Shown: positions 25,908 to 35,366 of the stretch, piece by piece
Layout of the letters: the number at the start of each line of letters is the position of its first letter
Position numbering within the stretch: the first letter of the stretch is position 1
Assembly (NCBI RefSeq): GCF_004795745.1
Contig: NZ_SDGV01000010.1
Coordinates: 62,001 to 126,000, forward strand
DNA length: 64,000 bases
Direction of reading: 5' to 3'
Source of the DNA: Vagococcus silagei
Lineage (GTDB): Bacteria > Bacillota > Bacilli > Lactobacillales > Vagococcaceae
Notes under the pieces: model-generated
The model's database searches: none
Told to the model about the DNA's origin: nothing
What the model saw: the letters and a program-made list of their open reading frames with translations, nothing else
Program-made: the position numbers and the translations under genes

Positions 25908-28547
25908 ATGAAACAATTATCAAGTGCTCAAGTTAGAGCGATGTATTTAGAATTTTTCAAAACAAAAGGACACTCTGTAGAACCTAGCGCATCATTAGTA
26001 CCAATTGAAGATCCAACATTATTATGGATTAACTCTGGTGTTGCAACCTTAAAAAAATATTTTGATGGCACCGTGGTTCCTGAAAATCCAAGAATTACAA
26101 ATGCTCAAAAGAGTATCCGTACAAATGATATTGAAAACGTAGGTAAAACTGCGCGTCACCATACAATGTTTGAAATGTTAGGCAACTTTTCCGTAGGTGA
26201 TTACTTCAAACGCGAAGCAATTCATTGGGCTTGGGAACTTTTAACAGATGAAAAATGGTTTGCGATGGATAAAGATTTATTATACGTTACTGTCCATCCT
26301 GACGATGAAGAAGCACGTCGTATTTGGCGCGATGAAGTTGGTTTACCAAATGAATCGATTATTGATATTGAAGACAACTTTTGGGATATTGGTGCAGGAC
26401 CTTGTGGACCAAACTCTGAAATTTTTTACGACCGTGGTGAAGAATACAATGACGTTGCCGAAGATGATCCAGAAAATTATCCTGGTGGCGAAAACGAACG
26501 CTATTTAGAAATTTGGAACTTAGTTTTCTCTGAGTTTAACCATACCGAAGATCATGAATACTTACCATTGCCACATAAAAATATTGATACAGGAATGGGA
26601 TTAGAACGTGTCGTTTCAATTTTCCAAGATGCACCGACAAACTTTGAAACAGATTTGTTCATGCCGATTATTAAGGCAACAGAAGCAATGAGTAAAGAAA
26701 GTAAATACGGTGAATCTACTGCGATTAACACTTCATATAAAGTAATTGCTGACCATGTTCGTGCGGTTTCCTTTGCGATTGGTGATGGCGCATTGCCATC
26801 AAACGAAGGGCGCGGCTACGTTTTACGTCGATTAATTCGTCGTGCCGTTATGCATGGTAAAAAATTAGGTATCAACCAAGCCTTTTTATATCAATTAGTA
26901 CCAGTCGTTGCTGAGATTATGAATAGTTATTACCCAGAAGTAACAGAAAAACAAGATTTTATTCAAAAAATTATTCGTACTGAAGAAGAACGTTTCCATG
27001 AAACAATTAATGATGGGTTACAAATTATTACTGATTTAATCGTGTCATTAAAAGCAGACAAAAAAGATGTGCTTGCAGGTAAAGATATCTTTAAATTGTA
27101 TGATACGTATGGTTTTCCAGTTGAATTAACGGAAGAAATGGCTGAAGAGGAAGGCTTGAAAGTGGATCATGAAGGCTTTGAAGCTGAGATGAAACAACAG
27201 AGAGAACGTGCTCGTGCTGCTCGTTCAAGTGAAAGTTCTATGAATGTTCAATCTGCTTTATTGACTGATATTAAAGTTGAAAGTCGCTTTATTGGTTATG
27301 ACCAAGTTGAAGCTGATGGTGAATTAGTGGCAATTATTCAAGAAGATGCACTTGTAGATTCTATTTCTGGTGGTACTGCACAATTTATCTTTAACGAAAC
27401 ACCTTTCTATGCTGAAATGGGTGGTCAAGTGGCTGATCATGGCATTCTTTTAAATCAAGAAGGTGTTGTGATTGGTAAAGTGACTGATGTTAAACGTGCG
27501 CCAAATGGACAATCAATGCATTTTGTTGAATTGAAAGGTAATTTTAAAGTTGGTAAAACATATCGTTTAGTTGTTGATAAGAAACGTCGTGATAAAATCA
27601 CGAAAAACCATACAGCAACTCACTTGTTACATAAAGCTTTGAAAGATGTTTTAGGTGATCATGCAAATCAAGCAGGGTCATTAGTTGCTCCTGAATATTT
27701 ACGTTTCGACTTTACGCATTTCGAACAAATTTCACAAGCAGAATTAAACGAAATGGAACGTAAGGTAAATGAAAAAATTTGGGAAAACATTTTAGTTGAA
27801 ACGATTGAAACAGATGTAGATACAGCTAAAGATATGGGTGCTATGGCTTTATTTGGTGAAAAATATGGTAAAGTAGTGCGTGTTGTAAATATCGGTAATT
27901 ATTCAATTGAATTATGTGGTGGGGTTCACGTTAACACTACCTCAGATATCGGTATCTTCAAAATAATTTCTGAATCAGGAATTGGTGCTGGTGTTCGTCG
28001 TATTGAAGCTGTAACGAGTCAAGAAGCATTTGAAGTTCTTCATGAAGAAGAAAATCGTTTGAAAGCTATTGCTCACATGGTTAAAGCACCTCAAACAAAA
28101 GAAACAGTAGCTAAAGTTGAACAATTACAAGAGCAATTTAAAGAATTACAAAAAGAAAATGAACAATTATTAGCTAAAATTGCGAATGCAGAAGCGGCTG
28201 ATGTCTTTACTAAAGTTGAAACAGTTGGAGATGTGACTGTTATTGCGCAACAAGTTAACGTGAAAGATATGAATCAATTACGTCAACTAGCGGACCAATG
28301 GAAACAAAAAGCATTATCTGATGTGTTAGTTCTTGGGACCTCTCAAGATGGTAAAGCAAATCTATTAGTTGCAATGTCTAAAGAAACAAATGAAAAAGGC
28401 TTTAAAGCAGGGGATCTAATTAAAGCAATCGCACCGAAAATCGGTGGCGGTGGCGGTGGTCGTCCTGATATGGCTCAAGCTGGTGGTAAAAATCCTGATG
28501 GTATGCAAGACGCTTTAGCAGAAGTAAGTGCTTGGCTTGCGAAGTAA
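25908..28547 (+). CDS. alaS: Alanyl-tRNA synthetase
   Basis: Charges tRNA-Ala and edits mischarged Ser/Gly. It has 879 residues. The class II catalytic core is at the N-terminus (from [29 protein letters not shown] motif 2 region), then the editing domain with zinc motif HTATHLLH and CGGVHV, and a glycine-rich C-terminal C-Ala domain ([15 protein letters not shown]). TTAGGAGG precedes the ATG. Controlled by the T-box. Confidence 0.97.
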   Translation: MKQLSSAQVRAMYLEFFKTKGHSVEPSASLVPIEDPTLLWINSGVATLKKYFDGTVVPENPRITNAQKSIRTNDIENVGKTARHHTMFEMLGNFSVGDYFKREAIHWAWELLTDEKWFAMDKDLLYVTVHPDDEEARRIWRDEVGLPNESIIDIEDNFWDIGAGPCGPNSEIFYDRGEEYNDVAEDDPENYPGGENERYLEIWNLVFSEFNHTEDHEYLPLPHKNIDTGMGLERVVSIFQDAPTNFETDLFMPIIKATEAMSKESKYGESTAINTSYKVIADHVRAVSFAIGDGALPSNEGRGYVLRRLIRRAVMHGKKLGINQAFLYQLVPVVAEIMNSYYPEVTEKQDFIQKIIRTEEERFHETINDGLQIITDLIVSLKADKKDVLAGKDIFKLYDTYGFPVELTEEMAEEEGLKVDHEGFEAEMKQQRERARAARSSESSMNVQSALLTDIKVESRFIGYDQVEADGELVAIIQEDALVDSISGGTAQFIFNETPFYAEMGGQVADHGILLNQEGVVIGKVTDVKRAPNGQSMHFVELKGNFKVGKTYRLVVDKKRRDKITKNHTATHLLHKALKDVLGDHANQAGSLVAPEYLRFDFTHFEQISQAELNEMERKVNEKIWENILVETIETDVDTAKDMGAMALFGEKYGKVVRVVNIGNYSIELCGGVHVNTTSDIGIFKIISESGIGAGVRRIEAVTSQEAFEVLHEEENRLKAIAHMVKAPQTKETVAKVEQLQEQFKELQKENEQLLAKIANAEAADVFTKVETVGDVTVIAQQVNVKDMNQLRQLADQWKQKALSDVLVLGTSQDGKANLLVAMSKETNEKGFKAGDLIKAIAPKIGGGGGGRPDMAQAGGKNPDGMQDALAEVSAWLAK

Positions 28548-28585
28548 AGGATTAATAAGCTTTTAATTTTTAACATAGACTAATG

Positions 28586-28626
28586 AAAGATCTAAAGAGT
28601 GACTTCTCTTTAGGTCTTTTTTTACT
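28586..28626 (+). terminator. alaS terminator
   Basis: AAAGATCTAAAGAG (28586-28599) pairs with CTCTTTAGGTCTTT (28606-28619), one G-T pair, then T-run. Confidence 0.85.
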
Positions 28627-28774
28627 TACCCATCAGATAAAGAGGAAATCTAATAAAAAAATCAACAAAGATGTATTATATGTAAAATTGTTATCTTAAA
28701 TATTTGATACTGTATTTTTTTAAAATGAAGATCTAAAAAAAATCGAAATAATATTAAAGATAAAAGTTATTTGT

Positions 28775-28803
28775 TTGCTTTTGAAATATAAAATCTATAT
28801 AAT
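28775..28803 (+). promoter_or_regulatory. Promoter of the lipoprotein gene
   Basis: TTGCTT (28775-28780), 17 bp, TATAAT (28798-28803). Confidence 0.7.
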
Positions 28804-28841
28804 AACTGGGTACAAAATTATTTTAGATTGGGGAAAAGGAA

Positions 28842-29891
28842 ATGAAGAAGTTATTTTTGTTTTTAGGTAGCGTTTTTTTATTGAGTGGATGTAGTTCTAC
28901 AAAAGATTTATCAAATTACGTGGAAGTTGAATTCACGGGGATGAATTCAGAGGGTATGGCAATAGCAACTGTTGATACAGATAAGCTAAATAAAGACTTA
29001 TTTAATTATGAATCAGATTCAGATTTTTTAGATGAAAAAGCGCAGAAAGAAATGGAAGTTGTCTATAATTCTTATAAAATTAAACTGGATAAATCAGAAA
29101 ATTTGTCTAACGGTGATAAGGTGAATATTACGGTTTCTGTAAATCAAGATAAAACGAAAAAAATCAAATCTGGTAAAAAAGAAGTAGTGGTTAAGGGATT
29201 AGAAGAGCCTAAAAAATTGACTAGCAAAGAAGTTGAGAAAGCATTAGTCATTAATTTTAATGGAACAAGTGGTCGTGGTGAAGCTCAAATTGACAATACT
29301 TTTGACGCACCGTTGTATAACATTGAATTCAAAATCAAAAATGATGGTAAATTAAAAAATGATGAGCAAGCTAAAGTAGCGATTACAAAAGATTTAAAGC
29401 AATCTTTAAGTATAATTGGCTACGCTTTGGAAGAAAAATTTGATCCGACATTTGAAGTTAAGGGGTTAGATCATGTGGCAGCTAAAGTCACGGATATTTC
29501 TAATTTAGATGATATTAAGCAAATGATTGATGAAGAAGCAAAAAGAAATTATGAAGATTCAGAATATCTCTTTAAGTATGATATCTCATTAAATAAAATG
29601 ATGTATCGTCAGTTCTTTAAAGAAAATTCAAAAGAAGATACTGGGTCATACACTAATGCGGATGGTAATCTTATTGGTATTTATACAATTAAACAATATA
29701 CTGCTGGAACAGATAGTAAACTAGAAGATACATTTACAGCTATTATTGGCTTTTCAAATATTGTATTAGATGAGAATAACAAAGTAAATGTGGCTGAAAT
29801 GGAGAATATATCTACGAAAAAAGATAAAACATATTCTTTAGATTCTGTAACAAAATTGTATGAGGGATTCGGTTATTCAGAAGTAAAATAA
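28842..29891 (+). CDS. Lipoprotein with duplicated beta-rich domain, uncharacterised
   Basis: A 349-residue exported lipoprotein: signal peptide with lipobox LLSG-C (Cys17), then two copies of a roughly 100-residue domain. The copies start NYVEVEFTGMNSEGMAIATVD (about 25) and ALVINFNGTSGRGEAQID (about 133), and each ends in a (V)VKGLE/D strand. A third domain (about 220-349) contains the FKYDISLNKM...YTIKQY region. The repeats resemble domains seen in other Lactobacillales surface proteins and zinc-ribbon membrane proteins, but I cannot name the family or give a function. AAAAGG precedes the ATG. Own promoter and terminator. Confidence 0.75.
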   Translation: MKKLFLFLGSVFLLSGCSSTKDLSNYVEVEFTGMNSEGMAIATVDTDKLNKDLFNYESDSDFLDEKAQKEMEVVYNSYKIKLDKSENLSNGDKVNITVSVNQDKTKKIKSGKKEVVVKGLEEPKKLTSKEVEKALVINFNGTSGRGEAQIDNTFDAPLYNIEFKIKNDGKLKNDEQAKVAITKDLKQSLSIIGYALEEKFDPTFEVKGLDHVAAKVTDISNLDDIKQMIDEEAKRNYEDSEYLFKYDISLNKMMYRQFFKENSKEDTGSYTNADGNLIGIYTIKQYTAGTDSKLEDTFTAIIGFSNIVLDENNKVNVAEMENISTKKDKTYSLDSVTKLYEGFGYSEVK

Positions 29892-29902
29892 TATAGGAAT
29901 TT

Positions 29903-29940
29903 AAAAAGCACTGTCTCTGCATTGAGGCAAGTGCTTTTTT
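29903..29940 (+). terminator. Lipoprotein gene terminator
   Basis: AAAAGCACT (29903-29911) pairs with AGTGCTTTT (29929-29937), then T. Confidence 0.85.
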
Positions 29941-29952
29941 CTGATTTTTGAT

Positions 29953-29996
29953 AAAAAAAACTTGCTAAATCACTGCATTCACAATGATTTAGCAAG
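29953..29996 (-). terminator. tmRNA terminator
   Basis: A perfect 12-bp stem (29961-29972 with 29985-29996), followed on the minus strand by eight T. Confidence 0.9.
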
Positions 29997-30007
29997 ACCT
30001 CTACATA

Positions 30008-30370
30008 TGGAGGCGGCGGGAGTCGAACCCGCGTCCAAATATATCGCCACCCTAGTATCTACGCTCATAGTTTAGTGTTTAAGTTTCGCTAAGATTTATG
30101 ACACAAAACAAACAGACATCTTTGCTAGTCTGATAAACTCTTTTAAATTTTGCAGACGGAAAAATTTAACGTATCCCACTTTAGTTAGGACCCTTACTCG
30201 AGCACATGGGCGATGCCGAGAGGATCTTCGCTCGCTGTTTTTAGGCAGCTAAAGCGAAAGTATTGTTTTCGTTTTTAGCAGTTATATTTAACTGTAACGT
30301 TTTTACGTAGACGTAACCTACGGAACGCAACCAAAGCTCGAACTATACCTGTCGAATCCGTAACGCCCCC
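30008..30370 (-). ncRNA. ssrA: tmRNA (transfer-messenger RNA)
   Basis: Rescues stalled ribosomes in trans-translation with SmpB. The 5' end GGGGGCGTTACGGATTCGAC and the 3' tRNA-like arm (GGTTCGACTCCCGCC) pair to form the 7-bp acceptor stem (one G-U). The tag frame (minus strand, 30279 down to 30241) encodes AKNENNTFALAA and a TAA. Length 363 nt is typical. After the discriminator A the DNA reads TAT, so the 3' CCA is not encoded and must be added. A terminator follows directly. Confidence 0.97.
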
Positions 30371-30396
30371 TCTTAAGGGGAATTACAACATCTTTC

Positions 30397-30425
30397 ATTC
30401 TACCATAAAAGTTTGCAATCGCCAA
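30397..30425 (-). promoter_or_regulatory. tmRNA promoter
   Basis: Minus-strand TTGGCG (30425-30420), 17 bp, TAGAAT (30402-30397) with a TG extension. It sits directly after the stop of the gene at 30431-30994. Confidence 0.65.
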
Positions 30426-30430
30426 GTTTA

Positions 30431-30994
30431 CTAGAAGTATTTTTTACCATCTTTAACAATTTGATCGTCATCGATTTCTTTAAAGCCAGCATCTTTTAAT
30501 TTTTTTGAGAGTGCAGCGAAGTCAACAGGGCGATTTTCATCATAGTCTGGTAACTCCTCTAGCGAGTCAAAAAAATCTAACATCTCTTTGTCTTTAATGT
30601 AGTCTGTTTCGCGAAAGCCCATTGTAAAAGCACGTAACATTTTAGCAGTGTTGATACGATATAAATCAATTTCTACCATATACTTAATTTCTAAAGTGTC
30701 GTGGGCATCCCAGACACTAAGACCTTCAATACTATCTAAATTATAGTGCTTAGGTAGCAAAGTATCTGACTCGACAAGATTTGTACCTGTATCGACATAA
30801 ACTCTAGCAAAATCGACCTTTTTTTGCTTAATTGCATTTCCTTTACCTTTTAACTCAACAATATAGTGACTACCCTTATTAATGTCATAAAGTTCATATT
30901 TTTGTTGAAAGGTTGGGTTGTAAACAGAAAACCATATGATAAAGCCAATTGTAAAAATAATGACTTCGACTAAAATTAATTTTGTTTTCTTCAT
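30431..30994 (-). CDS. Uncharacterised membrane-anchored protein
   Basis: A 187-residue protein with an N-terminal membrane anchor (about 5-25) and an exterior soluble domain (KYELYDINKGSHYIVELKGKGN...). No family recognised; no cysteines or repeats stand out. The C-terminal half has a helical, acidic segment (DKEMLDFFDSLEELPDYDENRP). GAGGAG lies 5 nt before ATG 30994, which is preferred to the longer frame beginning at 31033. It lies just upstream of tmRNA on the same strand. Confidence 0.65.
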   Translation of the reverse strand: MKKTKLILVEVIIFTIGFIIWFSVYNPTFQQKYELYDINKGSHYIVELKGKGNAIKQKKVDFARVYVDTGTNLVESDTLLPKHYNLDSIEGLSVWDAHDTLEIKYMVEIDLYRINTAKMLRAFTMGFRETDYIKDKEMLDFFDSLEELPDYDENRPVDFAALSKKLKDAGFKEIDDDQIVKDGKKYF

Positions 30995-31165
30995 GGAAGC
31001 TCCTCGTATGCTTTTTAAACTAATCATACACAATATGTATAAAAAATAATAGTTCTTTATGAAAATATGATGTACTTTTATTCGTAAATTAAATCTTTAG
31101 ATTGTAATGCAAAACTAGAGATGCTATATTTTCTTTAATAGAATGTTAAAGAGGTGTTTAAAGGT

Positions 31166-32089
31166 ATGACAGGTAAACAAAAAGGGTTTTTTTATGTTAT
31201 TTTAGGCTCGATGCTTTGGGGAGCATCAGGAACTGCAGCGCAGTTCTTTTTTCAAGAAAATGATGTTTCAACACAATGGGTTGTTGGTGCAAGATTATTA
31301 ACAGCGGGTTTATTGCTGATGATTTGGACGCTTGTCAAAACACCAGATCAAATAAAAGAATTATTAAAAAATAAGAAGGATTTTATTCGACTACTTTTAT
31401 TCGGATTTTGTGGTGTTTTACCAGCGCAATTTACGTATTTTATGTCAATTCGATATGGTAATGCACCAACTGCGACCGTCTTGCAGTTTTTAAGTCCATT
31501 ATTTATTTTGTTTTATTTATCACTCAAAAATAAAGAATTACCAAGGAAAATAGAGACATTTTCGGTTTTCTTATCTTTGCTGGGTACTTTCCTTTTAGTT
31601 ACACAAGGTAAACTTGGACAACTTGCATTAGCACCAGCAGCAGTGATTTGGGGTGTACTCGCCGGAGTGAGTGCGGCGTCGTATACGTTATTACCTAGAG
31701 ATCTATTGAAAAAATATGATGTAGGACTTGTGACAGGTGGCGCAATGTTCCTTACAGGATTAGCATTTTTACCATTAATGATTTCAACCCCAATTCCAGC
31801 GATTACAGTGAATGGCTGGTTGACACTGGCATATATCATTGTTGGTGGCACGATGTTTTCATTTTTATTTTATACAAAAAGTCTCAACTACTTAGAACCG
31901 ACTGTTACAAGTATGTTGAGTTCATTTGAACCATTAACAGCAACAGTATTAGCCATGGTTCTCCTTGGAACTAAATTTTCAATTATTGAGGCTTTAGGTG
32001 CGACAATGATTTTATCGACAACGTTTATCCAAGCAATCTCAGCAAGAATGGCACAAAAGAAATGGAATGTAAAAAAACTCGAAGACTAA
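31166..32089 (+). CDS. EamA/DMT family transporter
   Basis: A 307-residue drug/metabolite transporter with ten predicted membrane helices in two EamA repeats (the second around LAGVSAASYTLLPRDLLKKYDVGLVTGG). The repeat-ending motif SMLSSFEPLTATVLAMVLLGTKFS is typical of the YdcZ/RhaT-like exporters that move amino acids or other metabolites; the substrate is unknown. The ATG at 31166 with AAAGAGG upstream is used; a GTG at 31154 is a less likely start. Confidence 0.87.
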   Translation: MTGKQKGFFYVILGSMLWGASGTAAQFFFQENDVSTQWVVGARLLTAGLLLMIWTLVKTPDQIKELLKNKKDFIRLLLFGFCGVLPAQFTYFMSIRYGNAPTATVLQFLSPLFILFYLSLKNKELPRKIETFSVFLSLLGTFLLVTQGKLGQLALAPAAVIWGVLAGVSAASYTLLPRDLLKKYDVGLVTGGAMFLTGLAFLPLMISTPIPAITVNGWLTLAYIIVGGTMFSFLFYTKSLNYLEPTVTSMLSSFEPLTATVLAMVLLGTKFSIIEALGATMILSTTFIQAISARMAQKKWNVKKLED

Positions 32090-32092
32090 TAA

Positions 32093-32128
32093 AAAACCTC
32101 TCAAATTTTCTTGAGAGGTTTTTTTTAT
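32093..32128. terminator. Bidirectional terminator
   Basis: AACCTCTCAA (32095-32104) pairs with TTGAGAGGTT (32111-32120), A-run before and T-run after; it overlaps the stop of the minus-strand gene. Confidence 0.9.
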
Positions 32129-33129
32129 TGATGACGTAACTTAATCAATTTTTCATTTTCGTAATTATTGTAGTTAACATTGTTATTCACGTTTACTTGA
32201 TTAAATTTAGGCATTGGCTGAACAACTTTCTTTTTACGAATCATCTTTGTATTGGTATTATTTTGTTTTTCATTTACAAAAGTATTGACTTCAGTTTCAT
32301 TATTTTGATATTGATACTCTAAAGTCACTAGTTTTAAATACAAAGGTTCAATTTTGAAAAGTAGAGGAGTGAAGATTGGTAGTAAGTTTGTTTCATTCCC
32401 TTTTACAGCGATTGAAAAATACTGTTTTAACATATTTTGCACTTCTGTTTTTGTTTCTCCCAAAGATGCAAGTTGACTCGTTTTTAAGATAAATTGGAAA
32501 GCATCTTGAATGCCGAGAATAAGTAAATGATAAATTGAATAGTATTGGTTATCAATATAATTAGTTCGATAATTATTAAATAATTGCTTAATTTCAATTT
32601 TTGTTTGCTCGATTAATTGTTTAATCTCATATGACTCAGAGGCATCGAAGGTCAAGCTATCGATTAAGTGTAGTGTTAATGCAAAGTCTTTATCTGGCGT
32701 AATTTCATTCAACATCACAGCAAGTCGGTCATAATTGACTGCGCTAGGAAACTCTTTGTCAAAAGAATCAAGACTAGATTTTAAAGATAGTTTGTACTGT
32801 TTTAGGAATTGGTTTTCTTTTAATAGTTTTTGATTATCATCAATCAACTCTTGATTATTTTGTTTATTTGTTTCATAAACATTTGTTAAGTGGTTAATAC
32901 CATTTAAGACACGTTTTTGATTGATTTCGTCAATTTCTTGTTGTGTTGAACGGTTTTGATTTTGTTGTAGAATCCAGTCTTCTTTTATTTGTTCATAAAG
33001 AGAGTGCTTATTCGATAGAATGTCACTCAATGTATCTATTTTAATTTCAAGATCATTAATTTCTTGGTTAGCGATAGTAATATCGTTATTTAAATATCTC
33101 AGTTGTTTAAATTTCTTGAAGATATTCAT
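32125..33129 (-). CDS. Uncharacterised coiled-coil protein with Asn-rich tail
   Basis: A 334-residue protein I do not recognise. The N-terminal half (about 1-125) is almost continuous coiled coil, rich in Asn, Gln, Ile and Leu. A middle helical domain (about 130-270) contains SIYHLLILGIQDAFQFILKTSQLASLG. The C-terminal region has a basic patch (KMIRKKKVV), then a low-complexity Asn-rich stretch (VNVNNNVNYNNYENEK). No signal peptide or membrane helix. GGAGGAG lies 4 nt before the ATG. It is divergent from the purine permease across a 344-bp AT-rich gap. It may be a cytoplasmic structural or tethering protein; that is inference only. Confidence 0.65.
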   Translation of the reverse strand: MNIFKKFKQLRYLNNDITIANQEINDLEIKIDTLSDILSNKHSLYEQIKEDWILQQNQNRSTQQEIDEINQKRVLNGINHLTNVYETNKQNNQELIDDNQKLLKENQFLKQYKLSLKSSLDSFDKEFPSAVNYDRLAVMLNEITPDKDFALTLHLIDSLTFDASESYEIKQLIEQTKIEIKQLFNNYRTNYIDNQYYSIYHLLILGIQDAFQFILKTSQLASLGETKTEVQNMLKQYFSIAVKGNETNLLPIFTPLLFKIEPLYLKLVTLEYQYQNNETEVNTFVNEKQNNTNTKMIRKKKVVQPMPKFNQVNVNNNVNYNNYENEKLIKLRHQ

Positions 33130-33344
33130 TCTGACTCCTCCTGGTTTAAAGTGTTGATAAAAACGCCTTTATATACAATTTTACTTACATTAGATGATAA
33201 ATGTCAATAATCATTCCATTATTTAACAATTATAACATATTTAACAGTCAAAATGTCTTAGTTCTGTATTTTTTTAAAACTATCGTAATTTAAGTAGATT
33301 ATACTGATTTTAAAAAAGAAATAACAATAAAATTAAGCTAAACA

Positions 33345-33440
33345 CGAACGTTATGCAATATTTTTTAGTTAATATTTAGAAATCTCTTGATTTTATATCT
33401 TGTATCGTTATAATCAAATTTGTAAGTAATAAAAACGAAC
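33345..33440 (+). promoter_or_regulatory. Purine permease promoter with candidate PurR boxes
   Basis: Promoter TTGATT (33387-33392), 16 bp, TATAAT (33409-33414). CGAAC cores in A/T-rich context at 33345-33349 and 33436-33440 resemble the PurBox (AWWWCGAACWWT). No purine aptamer could be drawn in the leader. The rest of the 33130-33473 gap is AT-rich and otherwise featureless. Confidence 0.5.
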
Positions 33441-33473
33441 AAAATACAATTTTAGAAGGCGGTATGTTAGGAA

Positions 33474-34910
33474 ATGGAGAAGTTTTTCAAGTTAAAAGAA
33501 CATGGAACAACAGTTTCAACAGAAATTATGGCAGGTTTTACAACATTTTTCGCAATGAGTTATATTTTATTTGTTAATCCGGCTATTTTATCTTTATCAG
33601 GAATGCCATTTCAAGCGGTATTTCTAGCGACGATTATCAGTTCAGCAATTGGGACACTCATCATGGGATTGTTCGCAAATGTTCCTTATGCTCAGGCTCC
33701 GGGGATGGGGTTAAATGCGTTCTTTACTTTTACAGTGGTAATGGGGTTAGGTTATCGCTGGGAAGAAGCGCTTGCGATGGTCTTCTTATGTGGAATTATT
33801 AATATCTTGATTACAGTAACTAAGTTTAGAAAATTAATCATTAAATCAATACCTGAAAGTTTGCAACATGCAATTGGCGGCGGAATTGGTATTTTTGTAG
33901 CTTATGTAGGAATTAAGAATGCGGGATTATTACAGTTTACTTCAGATGGAAATAGCATTGTGTCATCTGTTGTTGATGGAGATCAGGTTGTAAATGTTGT
34001 GTCAAACGGTGGCATTGTACCCGCTTTAGCTAACTTTAATAACCCGGCTATTATTTTATCTGTTATCGGTTTGATTTTGATGACAATATTAGTTATTCGC
34101 GATGTAAAAGGAGCAATCCTGATTGGGATTTTAGCAACAACAATTATTGCAATTCCAATGGGAGTAGTTGATTTATCAGCAATAAATTTCGAACAAAATT
34201 CTTTGGGAAGTTCTTTTAAAGAATTAGGCGTGACTTTTGGAGCAGCGTTTGGACCACATGGATTACCTTCGCTCTTTTCAGATCCGGCCAAATTACCCCA
34301 AGTATTGCTAACTGTACTTGCCTTTAGTTTGTCTGATATCTTTGATACTATTGGCACATTTATTGGGACAGGTCGTCGAACAGGTATTTTCTCTAAAGAA
34401 GACGAAGCAGCAGTTGAAAATAGTCGTGGCTTTAAATCAAAAATGGATAAAGCTCTATTTGCTGATGCGATTGCAACATCGGCTGGTTCAATTTTCGGAA
34501 CATCAAATGTAACAACATTTGTCGAAAGTGCCGCAGGTATTGGTGCCGGTGGACGAACAGGCTTAACAAGTGTGGTTATTGCTTTGTTATTCCTTGCAAG
34601 TAGCTTTTTAGCACCTGTAGTAAGTGTTGTGCCAGCTCAAGCGACGGCACCAGCCTTGATTTTAGTTGGTGTTATGATGATGGCTTCCTTCAAAGAAATT
34701 CGTTGGCATGATCTTGAAGATGCAATTCCTGCATTCTTTACATCGGTTTTTATGGGCTTATGCTATAGTATTTCTTATGGAATAGCAGCTGGCTTTGTCT
34801 TCTTTGTTATCATTAAAGTTGTCAGAGGTAAGATGAAAGAAATATCTCCAGTACTTTGGGTGGTAACAGGACTCTTTGTTTTGAATTTTGCGGTCATGGC
34901 AATTTTATAA
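33474..34910 (+). CDS. NCS2 family purine permease (AzgA/PbuG-type)
   Basis: Proton-coupled nucleobase importer, most likely for guanine/hypoxanthine or adenine. It has 478 residues and about 13 membrane helices. AzgA-group motifs: AGFTTFFAMSYILFVNP near the N-terminus, PGMGLNAFF, and the TM10 region TSAGSIFGTSNVTTFVESAAGIGAGGRTGL. AAGGCGG lies upstream of ATG 33474. Regulation by PurR is suggested by the CGAAC sites. Followed by a long hairpin. Confidence 0.93.
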   Translation: MEKFFKLKEHGTTVSTEIMAGFTTFFAMSYILFVNPAILSLSGMPFQAVFLATIISSAIGTLIMGLFANVPYAQAPGMGLNAFFTFTVVMGLGYRWEEALAMVFLCGIINILITVTKFRKLIIKSIPESLQHAIGGGIGIFVAYVGIKNAGLLQFTSDGNSIVSSVVDGDQVVNVVSNGGIVPALANFNNPAIILSVIGLILMTILVIRDVKGAILIGILATTIIAIPMGVVDLSAINFEQNSLGSSFKELGVTFGAAFGPHGLPSLFSDPAKLPQVLLTVLAFSLSDIFDTIGTFIGTGRRTGIFSKEDEAAVENSRGFKSKMDKALFADAIATSAGSIFGTSNVTTFVESAAGIGAGGRTGLTSVVIALLFLASSFLAPVVSVVPAQATAPALILVGVMMMASFKEIRWHDLEDAIPAFFTSVFMGLCYSISYGIAAGFVFFVIIKVVRGKMKEISPVLWVVTGLFVLNFAVMAIL

Positions 34911-34928
34911 AATCTAAACAAATTTAGT

Positions 34929-34976
34929 AAACCAACCATTAATCAAACTGACTTTGATTAATGGTTGGTTTATTGA
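34929..34976 (+). terminator. Long hairpin after the purine permease gene
   Basis: A perfect 19-bp stem (34929-34947 with 34953-34971) with a 5-nt loop. The T-run after it is interrupted, so termination may be partial. Confidence 0.7.
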
Positions 34977-35063
34977 TTTGCTCATCTTCGCTGGTTTTCT
35001 ATTAGTAAATTCTCATAAAATGAGTTAAACTATTATTAGTTTATAAAACTGGAGCTGAGTTAA

Positions 35064-35321
35064 ATGTCTTTATTTAAGAAAAAAACGGTATTAGATGAGT
35101 TACCAGTAGAACTTCCAAAAGCAAAAACTGCTCATTTTGAAACGTTCTATCAAGATACAAAAAACAATGATTCTTGGAATCAGGAAATGACAGAAATTAA
35201 AACAAAGTTAAATCAGGACGTGTTACGCCAAGAATTGGTAAACTTTTCTGAAGAGCTGACTTTAGTCGAGTCTGAAATTAAACATTCGCTGAAAAGGTTG
35301 AAGCGAAGAGCAAAAAGTTAA
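35064..35321 (+). CDS. Small uncharacterised protein
   Basis: An 85-residue, highly charged, soluble protein, predicted helical, with a basic C-terminus (KHSLKRLKRRAKS). No recognised family. TGGAG precedes the ATG at moderate spacing. No terminator separates it from the MFS gene 45 nt downstream, so they may be co-transcribed. Confidence 0.6.
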   Translation: MSLFKKKTVLDELPVELPKAKTAHFETFYQDTKNNDSWNQEMTEIKTKLNQDVLRQELVNFSEELTLVESEIKHSLKRLKRRAKS

Positions 35322-35366
35322 GCGAACCTTTTAATATGTTTTTGATATTTTAAGGGGGACTGTTAA

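Noticed and set aside
33415-33473. Purine riboswitch before the AzgA-type permease
   Set aside because: The leader is only about 50 nt and lacks the paired loops and conserved core of the aptamer.
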